Part shown: positions 9,137-18,262 of the stretch, in pieces
Numbering within the stretch: the stretch's first letter is position 1
Layout of the letters: every line of letters starts with the position of its first letter
Assembly: GCA_900537125.1 (NCBI GenBank)
Contig: UNRJ01000005.1
Coordinates: 1 to 64,000, forward strand
From: Rhodobacteraceae bacterium Alg238-R152
GTDB lineage: Bacteria > Pseudomonadota > Alphaproteobacteria > Rhodobacterales > Rhodobacteraceae
DNA: 64,000 nt
Reading direction: 5' to 3'
Program-made: the position numbers and the translations under genes
Notes under the pieces: model-generated
Told to the model about the DNA's origin: nothing
Seen by the model: only the letters and a program-made list of their open reading frames with translations
Databases searched by the model: none

Positions 9137-10450
9137 ATGGAACAGTCTATCCCTCTGACGCACCTTCCCATCAACACGCTTTACGGTGAGGGAGACGTCT
9201 TTGTTCTCTTTGGTGAACTGTTTGGTCGCGGCTACGCCACTGGTTTGATCGACGCAGCCAAAGCTGCAGGGATGACCGTTGTTGGCATCACTGTAGGCCG
9301 CCGCGAAGATGACGGCTCCCTGCGCGCGCTGACCAACGATGAACTGACCCAAGCCGAAGACAACCTCGGCGGCAAGATCATCAACATCCCGCTGATGGCC
9401 GGTTTTGACATGGACGCACCAGAGGGTGGTGAGACACCAACCGACATGCTCAAAGCGATGACGTTAGACAACTGGCAGGAGTTCAAACTCGACTGGGACA
9501 AAGTTGAGACCTGCCGTGAGATTGGGACAGCCCGCTTCACCGACGCTCTGAAAAAGGTCATGGGTGAACTCGCTGGCCTGATCCCTGCGGGTCGCAACGT
9601 GCATTTCGCCCACACCATGGCTGGCGGCATCCCGCGCGCCAAAGCCTTCCTGGCAATTGCCAACCGCATCTACAAAGGCCGTGGTGCACGCCACATGTCT
9701 TCCGAAGCGCTGCTGGACGCCGATCTGGGCAAGCTGATCTTGCAAAACTTTGACGAAGTCACCGCCAACAGCTTTGGCCACTTGCTTGAGCACAGCGCAG
9801 AATTGCGCGCCAAAATCGAAGCGGACGGTGGCCAAGTGCGCTACTCGGCCTATGGCTATCACGGCACCCGGGTGCTGATTGGCGGCGAGTACACCTGGCA
9901 GACCTACACCAGCTACACCCAAGGCTATGCCAAAATGCACCTGGAGCAGTTTGCGCAAAAAGCATGGGACAATGGTGTGAAAGCCACCGTCTTCAACTGC
10001 CCTGAAATCCGCACCAACTCCTCTGACGTGTTTGCTGGCATTGAACTGTCGTTGCTGCCTCTGCTGGAAGCGCTGCGTCAGGAAGGTGGCGGTGCCTGGG
10101 TCGACGCGCTTTGGCAGGAATGCCAAGCCCTGCTCAAGGGCGACGTAACGCTCGAAAGCGTACTGACAACGGTACAGGACTATCAGCAAAGCGCCGCGAT
10201 GCAGCCGTTTTACAACTTCACAGCCTGGCCTATGGCCAATAGCGCTGATCAAGTCGACATGACCGTGGGCACTTCGCAAGACATCGTTGCGCTACACAGC
10301 AACCGCAAAGAGCTGATCAGCGACGTATTGAGCCAGCATGTGGTCAACGCCACTGGCGCTCTGATCTTTGGCTCTGCTGGCAATCCTGACGGACCGGTGC
10401 TGTGGCTTGACCATGACATGGTCTCCCAACACCTGATCAAAACCAACTGA
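9137..10450 (+). CDS. Conserved 437-aa cytosolic protein, possible FabMG-type enoyl reductase
   Basis: The protein begins MEQSIPLTHLPINTLYGEGD (start chosen at 9137 over 9089, because the upstream codons look like leader DNA). A nucleotide-fold-like stretch, VFVLFGELFGRGYATGLID, lies near residues 22-40. Other landmarks are HTMAGGIPRAKAFLAIANRI, YSAYGYHGTRVLIGGEYTW and GALIFGSAGNPDGPVLWLDH. It is a soluble, well-conserved-looking enzyme. I associate this pattern tentatively with proteins labelled FabMG-family enoyl-ACP reductases, but cannot verify that. It stands alone, with a strong terminator directly after it. Confidence 0.7.
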   Translation: MEQSIPLTHLPINTLYGEGDVFVLFGELFGRGYATGLIDAAKAAGMTVVGITVGRREDDGSLRALTNDELTQAEDNLGGKIINIPLMAGFDMDAPEGGETPTDMLKAMTLDNWQEFKLDWDKVETCREIGTARFTDALKKVMGELAGLIPAGRNVHFAHTMAGGIPRAKAFLAIANRIYKGRGARHMSSEALLDADLGKLILQNFDEVTANSFGHLLEHSAELRAKIEADGGQVRYSAYGYHGTRVLIGGEYTWQTYTSYTQGYAKMHLEQFAQKAWDNGVKATVFNCPEIRTNSSDVFAGIELSLLPLLEALRQEGGGAWVDALWQECQALLKGDVTLESVLTTVQDYQQSAAMQPFYNFTAWPMANSADQVDMTVGTSQDIVALHSNRKELISDVLSQHVVNATGALIFGSAGNPDGPVLWLDHDMVSQHLIKTN

Positions 10451-10474
10451 TCTCCATCAGGCGAAAATCCCAAC

Positions 10475-10505
10475 AGGCCTCGGCGCGATGCGCCGGGGCC
10501 TTTTT
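10475..10505 (+). terminator. Rho-independent terminator
   Basis: A 12-bp stem (AGGCCTCGGCGC, loop GAT, GCGCCGGGGCCT, with one wobble pair) is followed by a run of five T, 24 bp after the stop of the 437-aa gene. It is a textbook intrinsic terminator. Confidence 0.92.
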
Positions 10506-10678
10506 CGTGCAGGTCGCAACCCCAAGGCGCTATCCCCCTTCGGAATTGCAGATCTAGGTTAAGCTTCTGAAGTGTTAACCAACGACCACTTCCACGCTTC
10601 AGAACATCTCGAGGAAAAGGTAGATCAAATTATTACCAAATGATTAACAGATACGTTTTAGGGAACGAGGGCATCGGG

Positions 10679-11194
10679 ATGAAAGACGAGATTGCACAGG
10701 CATACGACATGCTGGGCGTAACACCCGATGCCACCGACAAAGAGATGCGCTCCGCTTGGCGCAAACTGGTGCGGACCTACCATCCTGATCTTGCAAAAAC
10801 CGATCCCGAAGAAGCCTCTCGCCGCATGGGCGAGATAAACGCCGCATATGACGCTGTAGCGCACCACCGCTTGAAGACGGACAAGGTACAAGCTCCAAGA
10901 AAGCGCCGTGCCTCTCAAGCTCACGGCGCACGCACAACCAAGCGGACATCGAGCAAGAACCCCAAGACACACCGCCCGCGCAATTCGAATGATCGCCGTC
11001 CGCAAAACAACGAGAGCGCCACGCGCGAGAAGTCTCAACAACAGGCATCCGCGCCCAAAGCCGCGCCAAAGCGTGCAACCTATCGAAGCGTTCAAGAACA
11101 ACGACTGATCGATGCCGCCTGCGCTGTCTTTGAAGAAACCCGCAGAAAGCTAAACGCCGCCGCACAGCGACCCGCCTTCTCGGCGTGTCGCTAA
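10679..11194 (+). CDS. DnaJ-domain (J-domain) protein
   Basis: The 171-residue product has an N-terminal J domain (residues 7-60): AYDMLGVTPDATDKEMRSAW and the HPD tripeptide at 35-37. The rest is a basic, low-complexity tail rich in Arg, Lys, Ser and Gln. J domains stimulate DnaK-type ATPases. The G/F and zinc-finger regions of true DnaJ are absent, so this is a specialised co-chaperone, perhaps nucleic-acid- or membrane-linked through the basic tail. The start at 10679 is preferred over 10640 for its GAGG site and for J-domain length. Confidence 0.8.
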   Translation: MKDEIAQAYDMLGVTPDATDKEMRSAWRKLVRTYHPDLAKTDPEEASRRMGEINAAYDAVAHHRLKTDKVQAPRKRRASQAHGARTTKRTSSKNPKTHRPRNSNDRRPQNNESATREKSQQQASAPKAAPKRATYRSVQEQRLIDAACAVFEETRRKLNAAAQRPAFSACR

Positions 11195-11461
11195 ACAGGA
11201 TCAGAGCGGTCTGAAAGGTCAACATCGAAATCTCTGTGATCTCAGCCAGTTGATCCTCACTCATGATTTTTGGCTTGAAGTGTCTTGTGGCTGTTCTAAG
11301 CATGGTCACAATCTATCCGCAGCCGCAAAGCAGATTTGTTTTTTTTGCGAATAGAACACACCCGGAAAAGCGCCGAAATGGTGTGCTGATCTCGAAAAAA
11401 GTTGCGGCATTTATTGAAACGCTCTGATAAGGTTGCCGCAACGACCTAAAATGGCGACGAC

Positions 11462-12172
11462 ATGAGCAGCACTCCAAAAATCGAAGATGACATGCGCGAG
11501 AAAATCATCTCGCAACCCGATGTAATTCTGGAAGACCGAGACTTGATGCGCGCGTTAATAGCCGCCAATGAAAAGGCCATGGGCGGCAACATTGTTGATC
11601 TGCGCGGCATTGCCATGGAACGGCTTGAATCCCGACTGGATCGGCTGGAAGACACCCATCGCAGCGTAATCGCAGCCGCCTATGACAACCTTGCGGGCAC
11701 CAATCAGGTACATCGGGCCATTCTGCGGATGTTGGACCCGGTGGAATTTGAAGGCTTTTTACACGATCTGGGTGGCGAAGTGGCCGATATTTTGCGCGTG
11801 GACGCGGTGCGTTTGGTGCTGGAAACCGAGGCGGAAACCGATGGCGACGCCAATATCGCACGTCTTGGGGATGTTTTGTCGACGGCAACTCCTGGATTTG
11901 TGGAAGACTATCTGACCGGAGGACGCAATATACCACAACGGCAGGTGACGTTGCGCCAGGTGCAAGGTGGGGGTTCGGTGGTCTACGGTGATGACGCAGA
12001 TTGGATCCGCTCTGAAGCCTGCTTGAAATTAGACTTTGGCAGCGGTCGCTTGCCTGGTCTGTTGGTGATGGGCGCGGAAGACCCACATCAGTTCACACCG
12101 CAACAAGGCACTGATCTACTGACGTTTTTTGCCGGTGTGTTTGAACGTGCCATGCGCCGCTGGCTGGCGTGA
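11462..12172 (+). CDS. DUF484 family protein
   Basis: The 236-residue protein fits the DUF484 family (GAF-like fold of unknown function) in length and in its N-terminal pattern: IISQPDVILEDRDLMRALIA, then NIVDLRGIAMERLESRLDRL. In many proteobacteria DUF484 directly precedes xerC, and here its stop overlaps the xerC start by 4 bp. It is probably cytosolic and regulatory; its job is not established. Confidence 0.85.
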   Translation: MSSTPKIEDDMREKIISQPDVILEDRDLMRALIAANEKAMGGNIVDLRGIAMERLESRLDRLEDTHRSVIAAAYDNLAGTNQVHRAILRMLDPVEFEGFLHDLGGEVADILRVDAVRLVLETEAETDGDANIARLGDVLSTATPGFVEDYLTGGRNIPQRQVTLRQVQGGGSVVYGDDADWIRSEACLKLDFGSGRLPGLLVMGAEDPHQFTPQQGTDLLTFFAGVFERAMRRWLA

Positions 12173-13083
12173 TAAGCGCTGCGGCCAGTGACGCGGTTGC
12201 GCGTTTTCTGGCCCACAAAGCAGCGTTGCACGGAGCCTCAGAAAACACGGTATCAGCCTATCAAAGAGATCTCACCGACTTTCTGACCTTTATGACCATG
12301 CACCAAGGTGGTCCGCAGGGGCTGGCGCCTTTGATGAAGCTTGGCATCAGTGACATGCGCAGCTGGATGGCAAGCGCGCGCTCCAGCGGCATCGCACCCC
12401 GTTCACTGGCGCGTAAGCTCTCGTCTGTAAAGAGTTTTTACCGCTGGCTGGCGGAGAAAGAGGGCTGTGATCCGACCGCGGTTTTGGCCACACGGGCACC
12501 GAAGTTTCAGGCTAAGCTGCCGCGCCCGTTGAGCGAAGATGCGGCCAAAGATGTGATTGATACGGTGGAGTTTCAGTCGCAGGAAGACTGGGTCGGTGCG
12601 CGCGATATTGCTGTGATTACAATGCTGTATGGCTGTGGGTTGCGGATTTCCGAAGCGCTGGGATTGACCGGTGCGGATGTGCCTTTGCCCAATGCCCTGC
12701 GCATTGTCGGCAAAGGGGGCAAGGAACGTGTGGTGCCGGTGATCGACGCTGCGCGAGAGGCCGTGGATCAGTATATTCTCCTTTGCCCTCATACACTTAG
12801 CGAAGACCTCCCGCTGTTTCGTGGCGTGCGTGGCGGGGCGCTCAATCCGCGTCAGGTGCAGAAGGTCATGCAGCAGACGCGCCAACAATTGGGTCTGCCC
12901 GCAACCGCCACACCACATGCAATGCGGCACAGCTTTGCCACACATTTGTTGAGCGTTGGTGGGGACTTACGCGCCATTCAGGAGCTCTTGGGCCATGCCT
13001 CGCTCTCAACCACACAAGCCTATACGCAGGTCGATGCGGCGCGGTTGATGGAAGTCTATAACAAGACCCACCCAAAGGCGTGA
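12169..13083 (+). CDS. xerC: Tyrosine recombinase XerC
   Basis: The 304-residue protein has an N-terminal SAM-like core-binding domain and a C-terminal catalytic domain. All catalytic residues are readable: Arg159 (CGLRISEAL), Lys183 (GKGGKERVV), His250 and Arg253 (HAMRHSF), His276 (LGHASLS) and the nucleophile Tyr285 (TTQAYTQV). With XerD it resolves chromosome dimers at dif during division. It starts with GTG in a GTGA overlap with the DUF484 gene, implying translational coupling. No dif-like site was noticed in the window. Confidence 0.92.
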   Translation: MISAAASDAVARFLAHKAALHGASENTVSAYQRDLTDFLTFMTMHQGGPQGLAPLMKLGISDMRSWMASARSSGIAPRSLARKLSSVKSFYRWLAEKEGCDPTAVLATRAPKFQAKLPRPLSEDAAKDVIDTVEFQSQEDWVGARDIAVITMLYGCGLRISEALGLTGADVPLPNALRIVGKGGKERVVPVIDAAREAVDQYILLCPHTLSEDLPLFRGVRGGALNPRQVQKVMQQTRQQLGLPATATPHAMRHSFATHLLSVGGDLRAIQELLGHASLSTTQAYTQVDAARLMEVYNKTHPKA

Positions 13084-13174
13084 GTTAACCTTTTGATTTT
13101 GGACCAAAAATCATGTCGGTATTCTGTCGGTATTACGACTGTTTTGCGGAGGTGCGTTTTGTTGCGCGAACTTG

Positions 13175-14137
13175 TTAAACCTGCGAGCGTTGCGTGCCCG
13201 TGGGGATCACCTCGTATCCGGGCTCTTCCGGTTCGTCATCCAACATCTCCGGTGGGAAACCGGGCGCACGCACTGAGAGGCCGGTGGCGTCTTCCAGTCG
13301 CTTGATGATGTTGGGGCTGAGCTCTCGTTCGCCATAACGGGCGATGGCGTCGTCAAACATCGAGATCATCAGCGGGTTGAGTTCGAGCGGCACCCCTGCC
13401 CTGTCGGCGACCTCCTGAAACAGGCCGATGTCCTTTTTGACCAAATCCATGGTGAAGGAGATGTCTCGCGAGCCGTTCAGGATGACCTGGCTTTCGGTCT
13501 CGTGGCTGAAGGAATTGCCGGAGCTGATGCGGATCGCCTCATAAGCGGTGTTAAGGTCCATGCCCGCCGCTTTGCATGTGGTGAGGGCTTCGGCGGAGGC
13601 CACAAGATGGGCCGTGGCGAGGTAGTTGGTCACCACCTTCAGCACAGATGCAGAGCCAAGCGGGCCGGTGTGCAAGATGCGGCGGCCCATGGTGGTTAGA
13701 AGTGGCAGGATGCGCTCAAAGGTTTCGCGGTCGCAGCCTGCGAAGATCGCAATATTTCCGGTGTCGGCACGATGGCAGCCACCGGAGACAGGGCAATCCA
13801 CCGCTGTGCCGCCGCGTTCGATCACCAGAGCACCGAGGCGTTTGGCCTCAGCTTCGTCCGTGGTGGACATCTCCATCCAGATTTTGCCCTTTGTGACCTC
13901 GGGCAGCATCTCTTGTATCACCGCATCGGAGGCGGCGGGGGATGGCAGGCAAGTGATGACCGCATCACAGAGGCGCATCATTTCGGCCGGGCCAGAGACC
14001 GGTTTGGCCCCTGCGGCAGTTTTTTCCGCCACCAGATCGGGGTTAAGGTCATGCACATAGAGGTCTTTGCCGTTGCGCAGCAGGCTGCCGGAAAGTTTGC
14101 CGCCGACATTGCCCAATCCGATGAAGCCGATTTTCAT
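13175..14137 (-). CDS. NAD(P)-dependent oxidoreductase, 3-hydroxyisobutyrate dehydrogenase family
   Basis: The 320-residue beta-hydroxyacid dehydrogenase has the dinucleotide motif IGFIGLGNVGGKLSGSL at the N-terminus, the substrate loop DCPVSGGCHRADTGN near residues 115-128, and the catalytic-lysine helix SVLKVVTNYLATAHLV. The C-terminal tail after about residue 290 is acidic and longer than usual. It is the last gene of the reverse-strand catabolic set starting at 17585, separated by 83 bp from the racemase-like gene. It probably oxidises a 2- or 3-hydroxy acid produced in that pathway. Confidence 0.82.
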   Translation of the reverse strand: MKIGFIGLGNVGGKLSGSLLRNGKDLYVHDLNPDLVAEKTAAGAKPVSGPAEMMRLCDAVITCLPSPAASDAVIQEMLPEVTKGKIWMEMSTTDEAEAKRLGALVIERGGTAVDCPVSGGCHRADTGNIAIFAGCDRETFERILPLLTTMGRRILHTGPLGSASVLKVVTNYLATAHLVASAEALTTCKAAGMDLNTAYEAIRISSGNSFSHETESQVILNGSRDISFTMDLVKKDIGLFQEVADRAGVPLELNPLMISMFDDAIARYGERELSPNIIKRLEDATGLSVRAPGFPPEMLDDEPEEPGYEVIPTGTQRSQV

Positions 14138-14220
14138 GACTGTACTCCCTGTTGTTGGTTTCAGCCTGCGCAGGGCGATGCAAACTGGCAGGCCTGATAC
14201 CGACAGAGAGGAGACGTTTT

Positions 14221-14964
14221 TTAGCTTTTGAGCAAACGGCCCGGTGCGGTGGGAGCCAGTTTGGCGCCGGAGAGCTTGGCCATATGCCAGGCAAGCGCGA
14301 GGTTGCTGCCAAACACTGGCTTGTCGAGGTCTGCTTCCAAGCCGTCGATAACATCCAGCGTTTGCAGGTTTGTGCAGCTCAGGAAGACCGCGTCAACGTC
14401 TTGATGACCCACCTGCAGGGCGGCAGCTTTCACGGAGGCGGCATCGATGCGGGCGACGTTTTCCTCACCTGCCTCGCCAAAAGACACTAAATGCGGCACG
14501 GCGATGCCTGCGGCTTCAAAGGCGTGCTTCACCGGCATGGAGACGCTTTCGACGTAGGGCGTGACCATGCTAAGGCGGGTGATGCCCAGCGCTTTGCAGG
14601 CGGCGATTGACGCGGTGAGCGGATCGGTTACGGCGGGTGTTTGCACGCCTTGTTTGACGAGATTTGCAACTTTTGTGGCACCAATCATGGTGGTGCCGGA
14701 GGTGCAGCCGTAGCCGACCACGTCGAAGTTTGCGGCGGGCGGGAAGAGGGACGCGCTGGCGGGCAGGGTTTTGGACATCTGAAGCAACGTGTCTTGGGTG
14801 ACTTCCGGCTCAGAGGGCACGCGGCTGGTGTAGAGGGAGAGATCGCGGGACGGGAACAGGCGGCGGAAGTCTTGTTCCAGCGTTTCGTCGAATTTGAGCA
14901 CAATCAGGCCCAGGGTGGTTTGTCCAGCGGCCGGGGTGCCTAGGGTGAAGGGGACGGTCTTCAT
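14221..14964 (-). CDS. Asp/Glu racemase superfamily protein (maleate isomerase/EutA-like)
   Basis: The 247-residue protein of the Asp/Glu/hydantoin racemase superfamily has two cysteine motifs, GYGCTSGTTMIG near residue 90 and FLSCTNLQTLDVID near residue 195. They form the usual pair of catalytic cysteines in maleate cis-trans isomerases, arylmalonate decarboxylases and EutA. A GAGGT site precedes the ATG, and the gene starts 5 bp after the M24 hydrolase stop. EutA of hydroxyectoine degradation belongs to the same superfamily and has similar neighbours. Substrate specificity is not deducible. Confidence 0.75.
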   Translation of the reverse strand: MKTVPFTLGTPAAGQTTLGLIVLKFDETLEQDFRRLFPSRDLSLYTSRVPSEPEVTQDTLLQMSKTLPASASLFPPAANFDVVGYGCTSGTTMIGATKVANLVKQGVQTPAVTDPLTASIAACKALGITRLSMVTPYVESVSMPVKHAFEAAGIAVPHLVSFGEAGEENVARIDAASVKAAALQVGHQDVDAVFLSCTNLQTLDVIDGLEADLDKPVFGSNLALAWHMAKLSGAKLAPTAPGRLLKS

Positions 14965-14969
14965 AGGCG

Positions 14970-16127
14970 TTACCTCAGAATGGGAAGGGATGCGGCGGCG
15001 CGGGTGGACAGGAGTTCCGGGCCGGTGTCGCGCAGGACGATGTTTTCTTCGTGTACTTGGAACACGCCGGGGGCGATTTCGACGCCTGGCTCCAGGGTGA
15101 GCACCATGCCTGCGCGCAGCTCGGTGTGGTCATGCGGCGTGAAGCTGGGCCATTCGGTGAGCGTGATGCCCAGACCATGGCCGAGGCGACCGCCGCCGGG
15201 TGTCGCGCCCTGCTTGGTCAGGTTATCGACAAACATGGCATACACGTCGCTGGCCTTGTGGCCGGGGCGCAGCGTGGTGAGCACATGGTCAGTGACTTGA
15301 TAGAGCTGATCATAAGCGCGCTTGGCGGCGTCATCGGCGCGAGTGATTGCGACGTTGCGATCAAAGTCACAGAAATAACCATCCAACACCGCGCCGGTGT
15401 CGAGCATAAGGATGTCGCCAGCCATGAGGCGTTGATCTGTCGCCGGGGAGATCACATCGCCGTAACCGCCCTGCCCTGCGCCGCCTGCTGTGTAGCTGAC
15501 CCAATCGGCGCCTTCCTCAAGCAAAATACGCTGAAAGTCTCGGAAGACCTGTCCGTGAGTGGTGTTTTCGGAAGCGTATTCGGAAATGCGAGAGAAGGTG
15601 CGGTCGGCAATGCGGCACGCATCGCGAATTTTGGCAACTTCACCCTCGGATTTGATTTCGCGGGTGCGGTGCACGGTGTTGGTGGCGTCAACAAAGCGAC
15701 GCGGAGCGAGGGCTTGGGTCAGCTGGTGGTAGTCCGCAAGTGGCATGCGCAGGTGGGTTTCTAAGCCCATGGGCAGGCCAACGGTGCCGGTGTCTGGCAC
15801 GAGATCAGCGAGGGTTTCTGTGAGCAGACTGACGCCGTCATCACCCGGGAATGGCGCGTCCCAGGTGCGGATATCCGTTAGCCAGGTTTTGGACATCAGG
15901 TCTGCACCAATCGAGGGGATCACGGCGATGGGGTCGCCTTGCGCCGGGACAATCACAAACCACGGACGGGCGGGGCTTTCCCAGAAGCGTGTGAGAAATC
16001 CGGTGGTGTAGAAGATATCTGCCTGCGAGGTCAGCAGGAGTGCCGCTTCGCCTGCTTTTGCCATAGCAGTTTGCAGGCGGCTAATGCGCGCGCGAAACTC
16101 TTCCGGTGGGAAGCCGCGCTTAGGCAT
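14970..16127 (-). CDS. M24-family hydrolase (Xaa-Pro peptidase/creatinase/DoeA-like)
   Basis: The 385-residue protein has an N-terminal creatinase domain (FYTTGFLTRFWESPARPW near residue 45) and a pita-bread metallohydrolase domain. The metal ligands are visible: Asp in MLDTGAVLDGYFCDFDRN, His in GRLGHGLGITLTEWPS, Glu in VLTLEPGVEI and Glu in QVHEENIV. The ATG at 16127 overlaps the end of the PLP-lyase gene by 8 bp. Family members cleave Xaa-Pro peptides, creatine or ectoine (DoeA, about 400 aa). The neighbours make a non-peptidase role plausible, which is inference. Confidence 0.8.
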   Translation of the reverse strand: MPKRGFPPEEFRARISRLQTAMAKAGEAALLLTSQADIFYTTGFLTRFWESPARPWFVIVPAQGDPIAVIPSIGADLMSKTWLTDIRTWDAPFPGDDGVSLLTETLADLVPDTGTVGLPMGLETHLRMPLADYHQLTQALAPRRFVDATNTVHRTREIKSEGEVAKIRDACRIADRTFSRISEYASENTTHGQVFRDFQRILLEEGADWVSYTAGGAGQGGYGDVISPATDQRLMAGDILMLDTGAVLDGYFCDFDRNVAITRADDAAKRAYDQLYQVTDHVLTTLRPGHKASDVYAMFVDNLTKQGATPGGGRLGHGLGITLTEWPSFTPHDHTELRAGMVLTLEPGVEIAPGVFQVHEENIVLRDTGPELLSTRAAASLPILR

Positions 16128-17172
16128 CTTCGGGGCCTTCGGAGACAAAGCACAACACGCGGGCGTTGGCGGGTAGATCCGGGCGTTTCAGGAGCGCAGC
16201 GGCGACACCGGCAACACCCGAAGGTGTGCAGGCGATGGTGTGGGACTTGAGCGTTTCGACCGTGTCCTGCGCCTCTTGCTCGGAGATGGTGACGAAACAA
16301 TCCGCGTCCATCGCAAGACCATTGAGCGCCACCATGGAGGCGGTTTTGCAATCGAGCCGTCCCATGTCAGACACGGGGCCGGTGGTGTCGATCAATTGAC
16401 CAGCGCGGATGGATTCGATCAGCGCGGGGGCAGCCTCGGGCTCTACCACAGTGATATGTGGCGCGTCGCCCCACGTTGCACGGGCATTGGCGGCGACAGC
16501 GGCGGCGAGCCCTCCTACGCCAGCTTGCAAGAAGATGTGCGTGGGAGGTGCCGAGATTTGCGAAGCAGCTTCAGAGGCCATTTGCAAATAGCCTTCCATG
16601 ACGCGGTAGCCGCTGTCCTCATAACCGTGCCATGTGCTGTCAGACAGCAAGGTCCAGCCGTTGTCCTTGGCGGCTTGCGCGGCGGCCTCCATGCTGGCCT
16701 CGTAGTCGTCACCGGCCCATGCAACGGTGGCGCCTTGGGCTTCGAGACGCTTGCCAAAGGCTTGCGGTACGGTGTGGGACAGGTAGATCACCGCCTTAGC
16801 CCCGAAGATGCGCGCGCCAGCGGCGACGGACATGCCGTGGTTGCCCGCCGACGCGGTGACATAAGTGCGGCCGGTCAAAGCGGTGGCCCAGTCGGCGGGT
16901 TCTATGCGGGCCGCGTCGTAAGCGATGGCGTAGGCGGCACCGAGGGCTTTGAAAGAGCCAAGCCCCATGCGGGAGCGTTCGTCTTTAACGTGGAAGCTGG
17001 CGACGCCCAGTGTGGCGGCGAGATCGGCCATGTCGCGCAAAGGGGTTTCGGCGTGGGCCGGGCACAGCGCGAGCAGTTTGGCGACGGCGGTGGTATCACG
17101 GCTTGGGAGGGTTTCGGATTGGCGGTTCGGCAAGCCGGTGCCGCGGTGAGGGTTTTGCAGGATATCAGTCAT
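16120..17172 (-). CDS. PLP-dependent lyase, diaminopropionate ammonia-lyase/threonine dehydratase-like
   Basis: The 350-residue fold-type II PLP enzyme has Lys75 in GLGSFKALGAAYA forming the Schiff base, the substrate loop TASAGNHGMSVAAG and the phosphate-binding QAGVGGLAAAV near residue 215. The SFKALGAAYA and QAGVG pattern is closest to diaminopropionate ammonia-lyases, though the protein is shorter than the 400-residue E. coli YgeX. EutB of hydroxyectoine catabolism is another relative. It overlaps the thioesterase gene by 4 bp (ATGA). It probably deaminates a hydroxy- or amino-substituted amino acid to a 2-oxo acid. Confidence 0.82.
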   Translation of the reverse strand: MTDILQNPHRGTGLPNRQSETLPSRDTTAVAKLLALCPAHAETPLRDMADLAATLGVASFHVKDERSRMGLGSFKALGAAYAIAYDAARIEPADWATALTGRTYVTASAGNHGMSVAAGARIFGAKAVIYLSHTVPQAFGKRLEAQGATVAWAGDDYEASMEAAAQAAKDNGWTLLSDSTWHGYEDSGYRVMEGYLQMASEAASQISAPPTHIFLQAGVGGLAAAVAANARATWGDAPHITVVEPEAAPALIESIRAGQLIDTTGPVSDMGRLDCKTASMVALNGLAMDADCFVTISEQEAQDTVETLKSHTIACTPSGVAGVAAALLKRPDLPANARVLCFVSEGPEDA

Positions 17173-17585
17173 GGCTCGGATTGGCTTTCGAGTAAGGTTT
17201 TGAGACGAGACACCTCCCCTGCCCGCATACGGCCGTCACGATGTTCAAACAGCGCGCGCACCTCGGTGCCTTCAAACGCCAGTTCACCACCGACATAACC
17301 GCGATGGATCAGGCGGTAGGATTTGGCTGACCACTCGGTGATCTCCATGCGGATGGTGAGCGCATCGCCATCGGTCAGTGGGCGGCGGTATTTGGCGTGG
17401 GTTTCCATCAGGCCCAGTCCCACAGCGTCGAGGCGTTCACAGACAGCGGCATGGCCGCCGTACTGCTGCAAAAAGCGCTGAAACGTGCCGTCCATCCAGC
17501 GGTAGATGTTGGGGTAGTAAACAATGCCCGCCGGATCACAGTCGCCAAAAACAACGTTGTGGTGGTTTTCGAAACTAAAAGGCAT
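17169..17585 (-). CDS. Hot-dog acyl-CoA thioesterase (4HBT/YbgC type)
   Basis: The 138-residue hot-dog protein has the signature FGDCDPAGIVYYPNIYRWMD at residues 13-32, where the Asp of DPAGIVYYP is catalytic in 4-hydroxybenzoyl-CoA thioesterases. The start is placed at 17585 (MPFSFENHHNV), because the longer frame upstream is out of keeping with the family length. It is the first gene of the catabolic operon and overlaps the lyase by 4 bp. It probably hydrolyses a short or aromatic acyl-CoA; its fit with the other enzymes is unclear. Confidence 0.83.
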   Translation of the reverse strand: MPFSFENHHNVVFGDCDPAGIVYYPNIYRWMDGTFQRFLQQYGGHAAVCERLDAVGLGLMETHAKYRRPLTDGDALTIRMEITEWSAKSYRLIHRGYVGGELAFEGTEVRALFEHRDGRMRAGEVSRLKTLLESQSEP

Positions 17586-17772
17586 GGCATGGGTCCGACT
17601 GAGATTTCTGTGACGGCCAGAGTGGGCGGGGTTGCGGGGAAAGGCAATGGGCTGTGCAGGGTTGACAGGAGAGGGTTCAGGGCCAAAGGCTAGTGCAAAG
17701 ATTTGGGTAAAATGCTCTGAAACCTCCACAGGCTGAGCGAATTGCCCTCAATTTCTCGACTGGAGCCCCAGC

Positions 17773-18237
17773 ATGACCGCCAACTTGGACGACATCGACC
17801 GCCGCCTGCTCACCGCCGTTCAGAAGAACAACCGGCTGACCGCGGATGAGTTGGGCGAGATTGCGGGCATCTCGCGCTCCGCTGTGCAGCGGCGGCTGAA
17901 GCGGTTTCGTGATGAAGGGATTGTGGAGGCGGATATCTCTGTGGTCTCTGCCAAAGCTGTGGGGCGGCCGATGACCTTTGTGGTGGAGGTCGAGATGGAG
18001 CGCGAGCGCACCGACCTGCTGGATGAGTTCCGTCGCTCGATGCTCAAACTCGATGATGTGCAGCAGTGTTACTACGTCACTGGTCAGGCGGATTTTATTC
18101 TGGTGGTGACCGCCCCGGACATGACCGCCTATGAGGAGTTCAGCCGCCACGTGTTCAACGACAACCCCAACATTCGTCGGTTTCACAGCAATGTGGTGAT
18201 TGATCGGGTGAAGGCGGGGTTACAGGTGCCGGTGTGA
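17773..18237 (+). CDS. Lrp/AsnC-family transcriptional regulator
   Basis: The 154-residue protein has an N-terminal helix-turn-helix (DDIDRRLLTAVQKNNRLTAD, then ISRSAVQRRLKRFRDEGIV) and a C-terminal RAM/AsnC ligand domain with YYVTGQADFILVVTAPDM. It is divergent from the five-gene catabolic operon with a gap of 187 bp. Lrp-type proteins typically sense amino acids, and the DoeX/AsnC regulators of ectoine genes are of this type. It is probably the local regulator of the operon. Confidence 0.9.
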   Translation: MTANLDDIDRRLLTAVQKNNRLTADELGEIAGISRSAVQRRLKRFRDEGIVEADISVVSAKAVGRPMTFVVEVEMERERTDLLDEFRRSMLKLDDVQQCYYVTGQADFILVVTAPDMTAYEEFSRHVFNDNPNIRRFHSNVVIDRVKAGLQVPV

Positions 18238-18262
18238 GGCGACGTGCCGGAGTTCGCAGGCG

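Noticed and set aside
10644-11309. 221-codon reverse frame over the DnaJ-domain gene
   Set aside because: Fully opposite a recognisable J domain; Arg/Cys-rich shadow.
13114-13134. Tandem TGTCGGTATT repeat after xerC
   Set aside because: Only two 10-bp copies with a 1-bp spacer; too short to call a repeat element, and no dif-like palindrome accompanies it.
16240-17298. 352-codon open frame antisense to the PLP lyase
   Set aside because: Shadow of a clear enzyme gene; Gly/Arg/His-rich nonsense composition.
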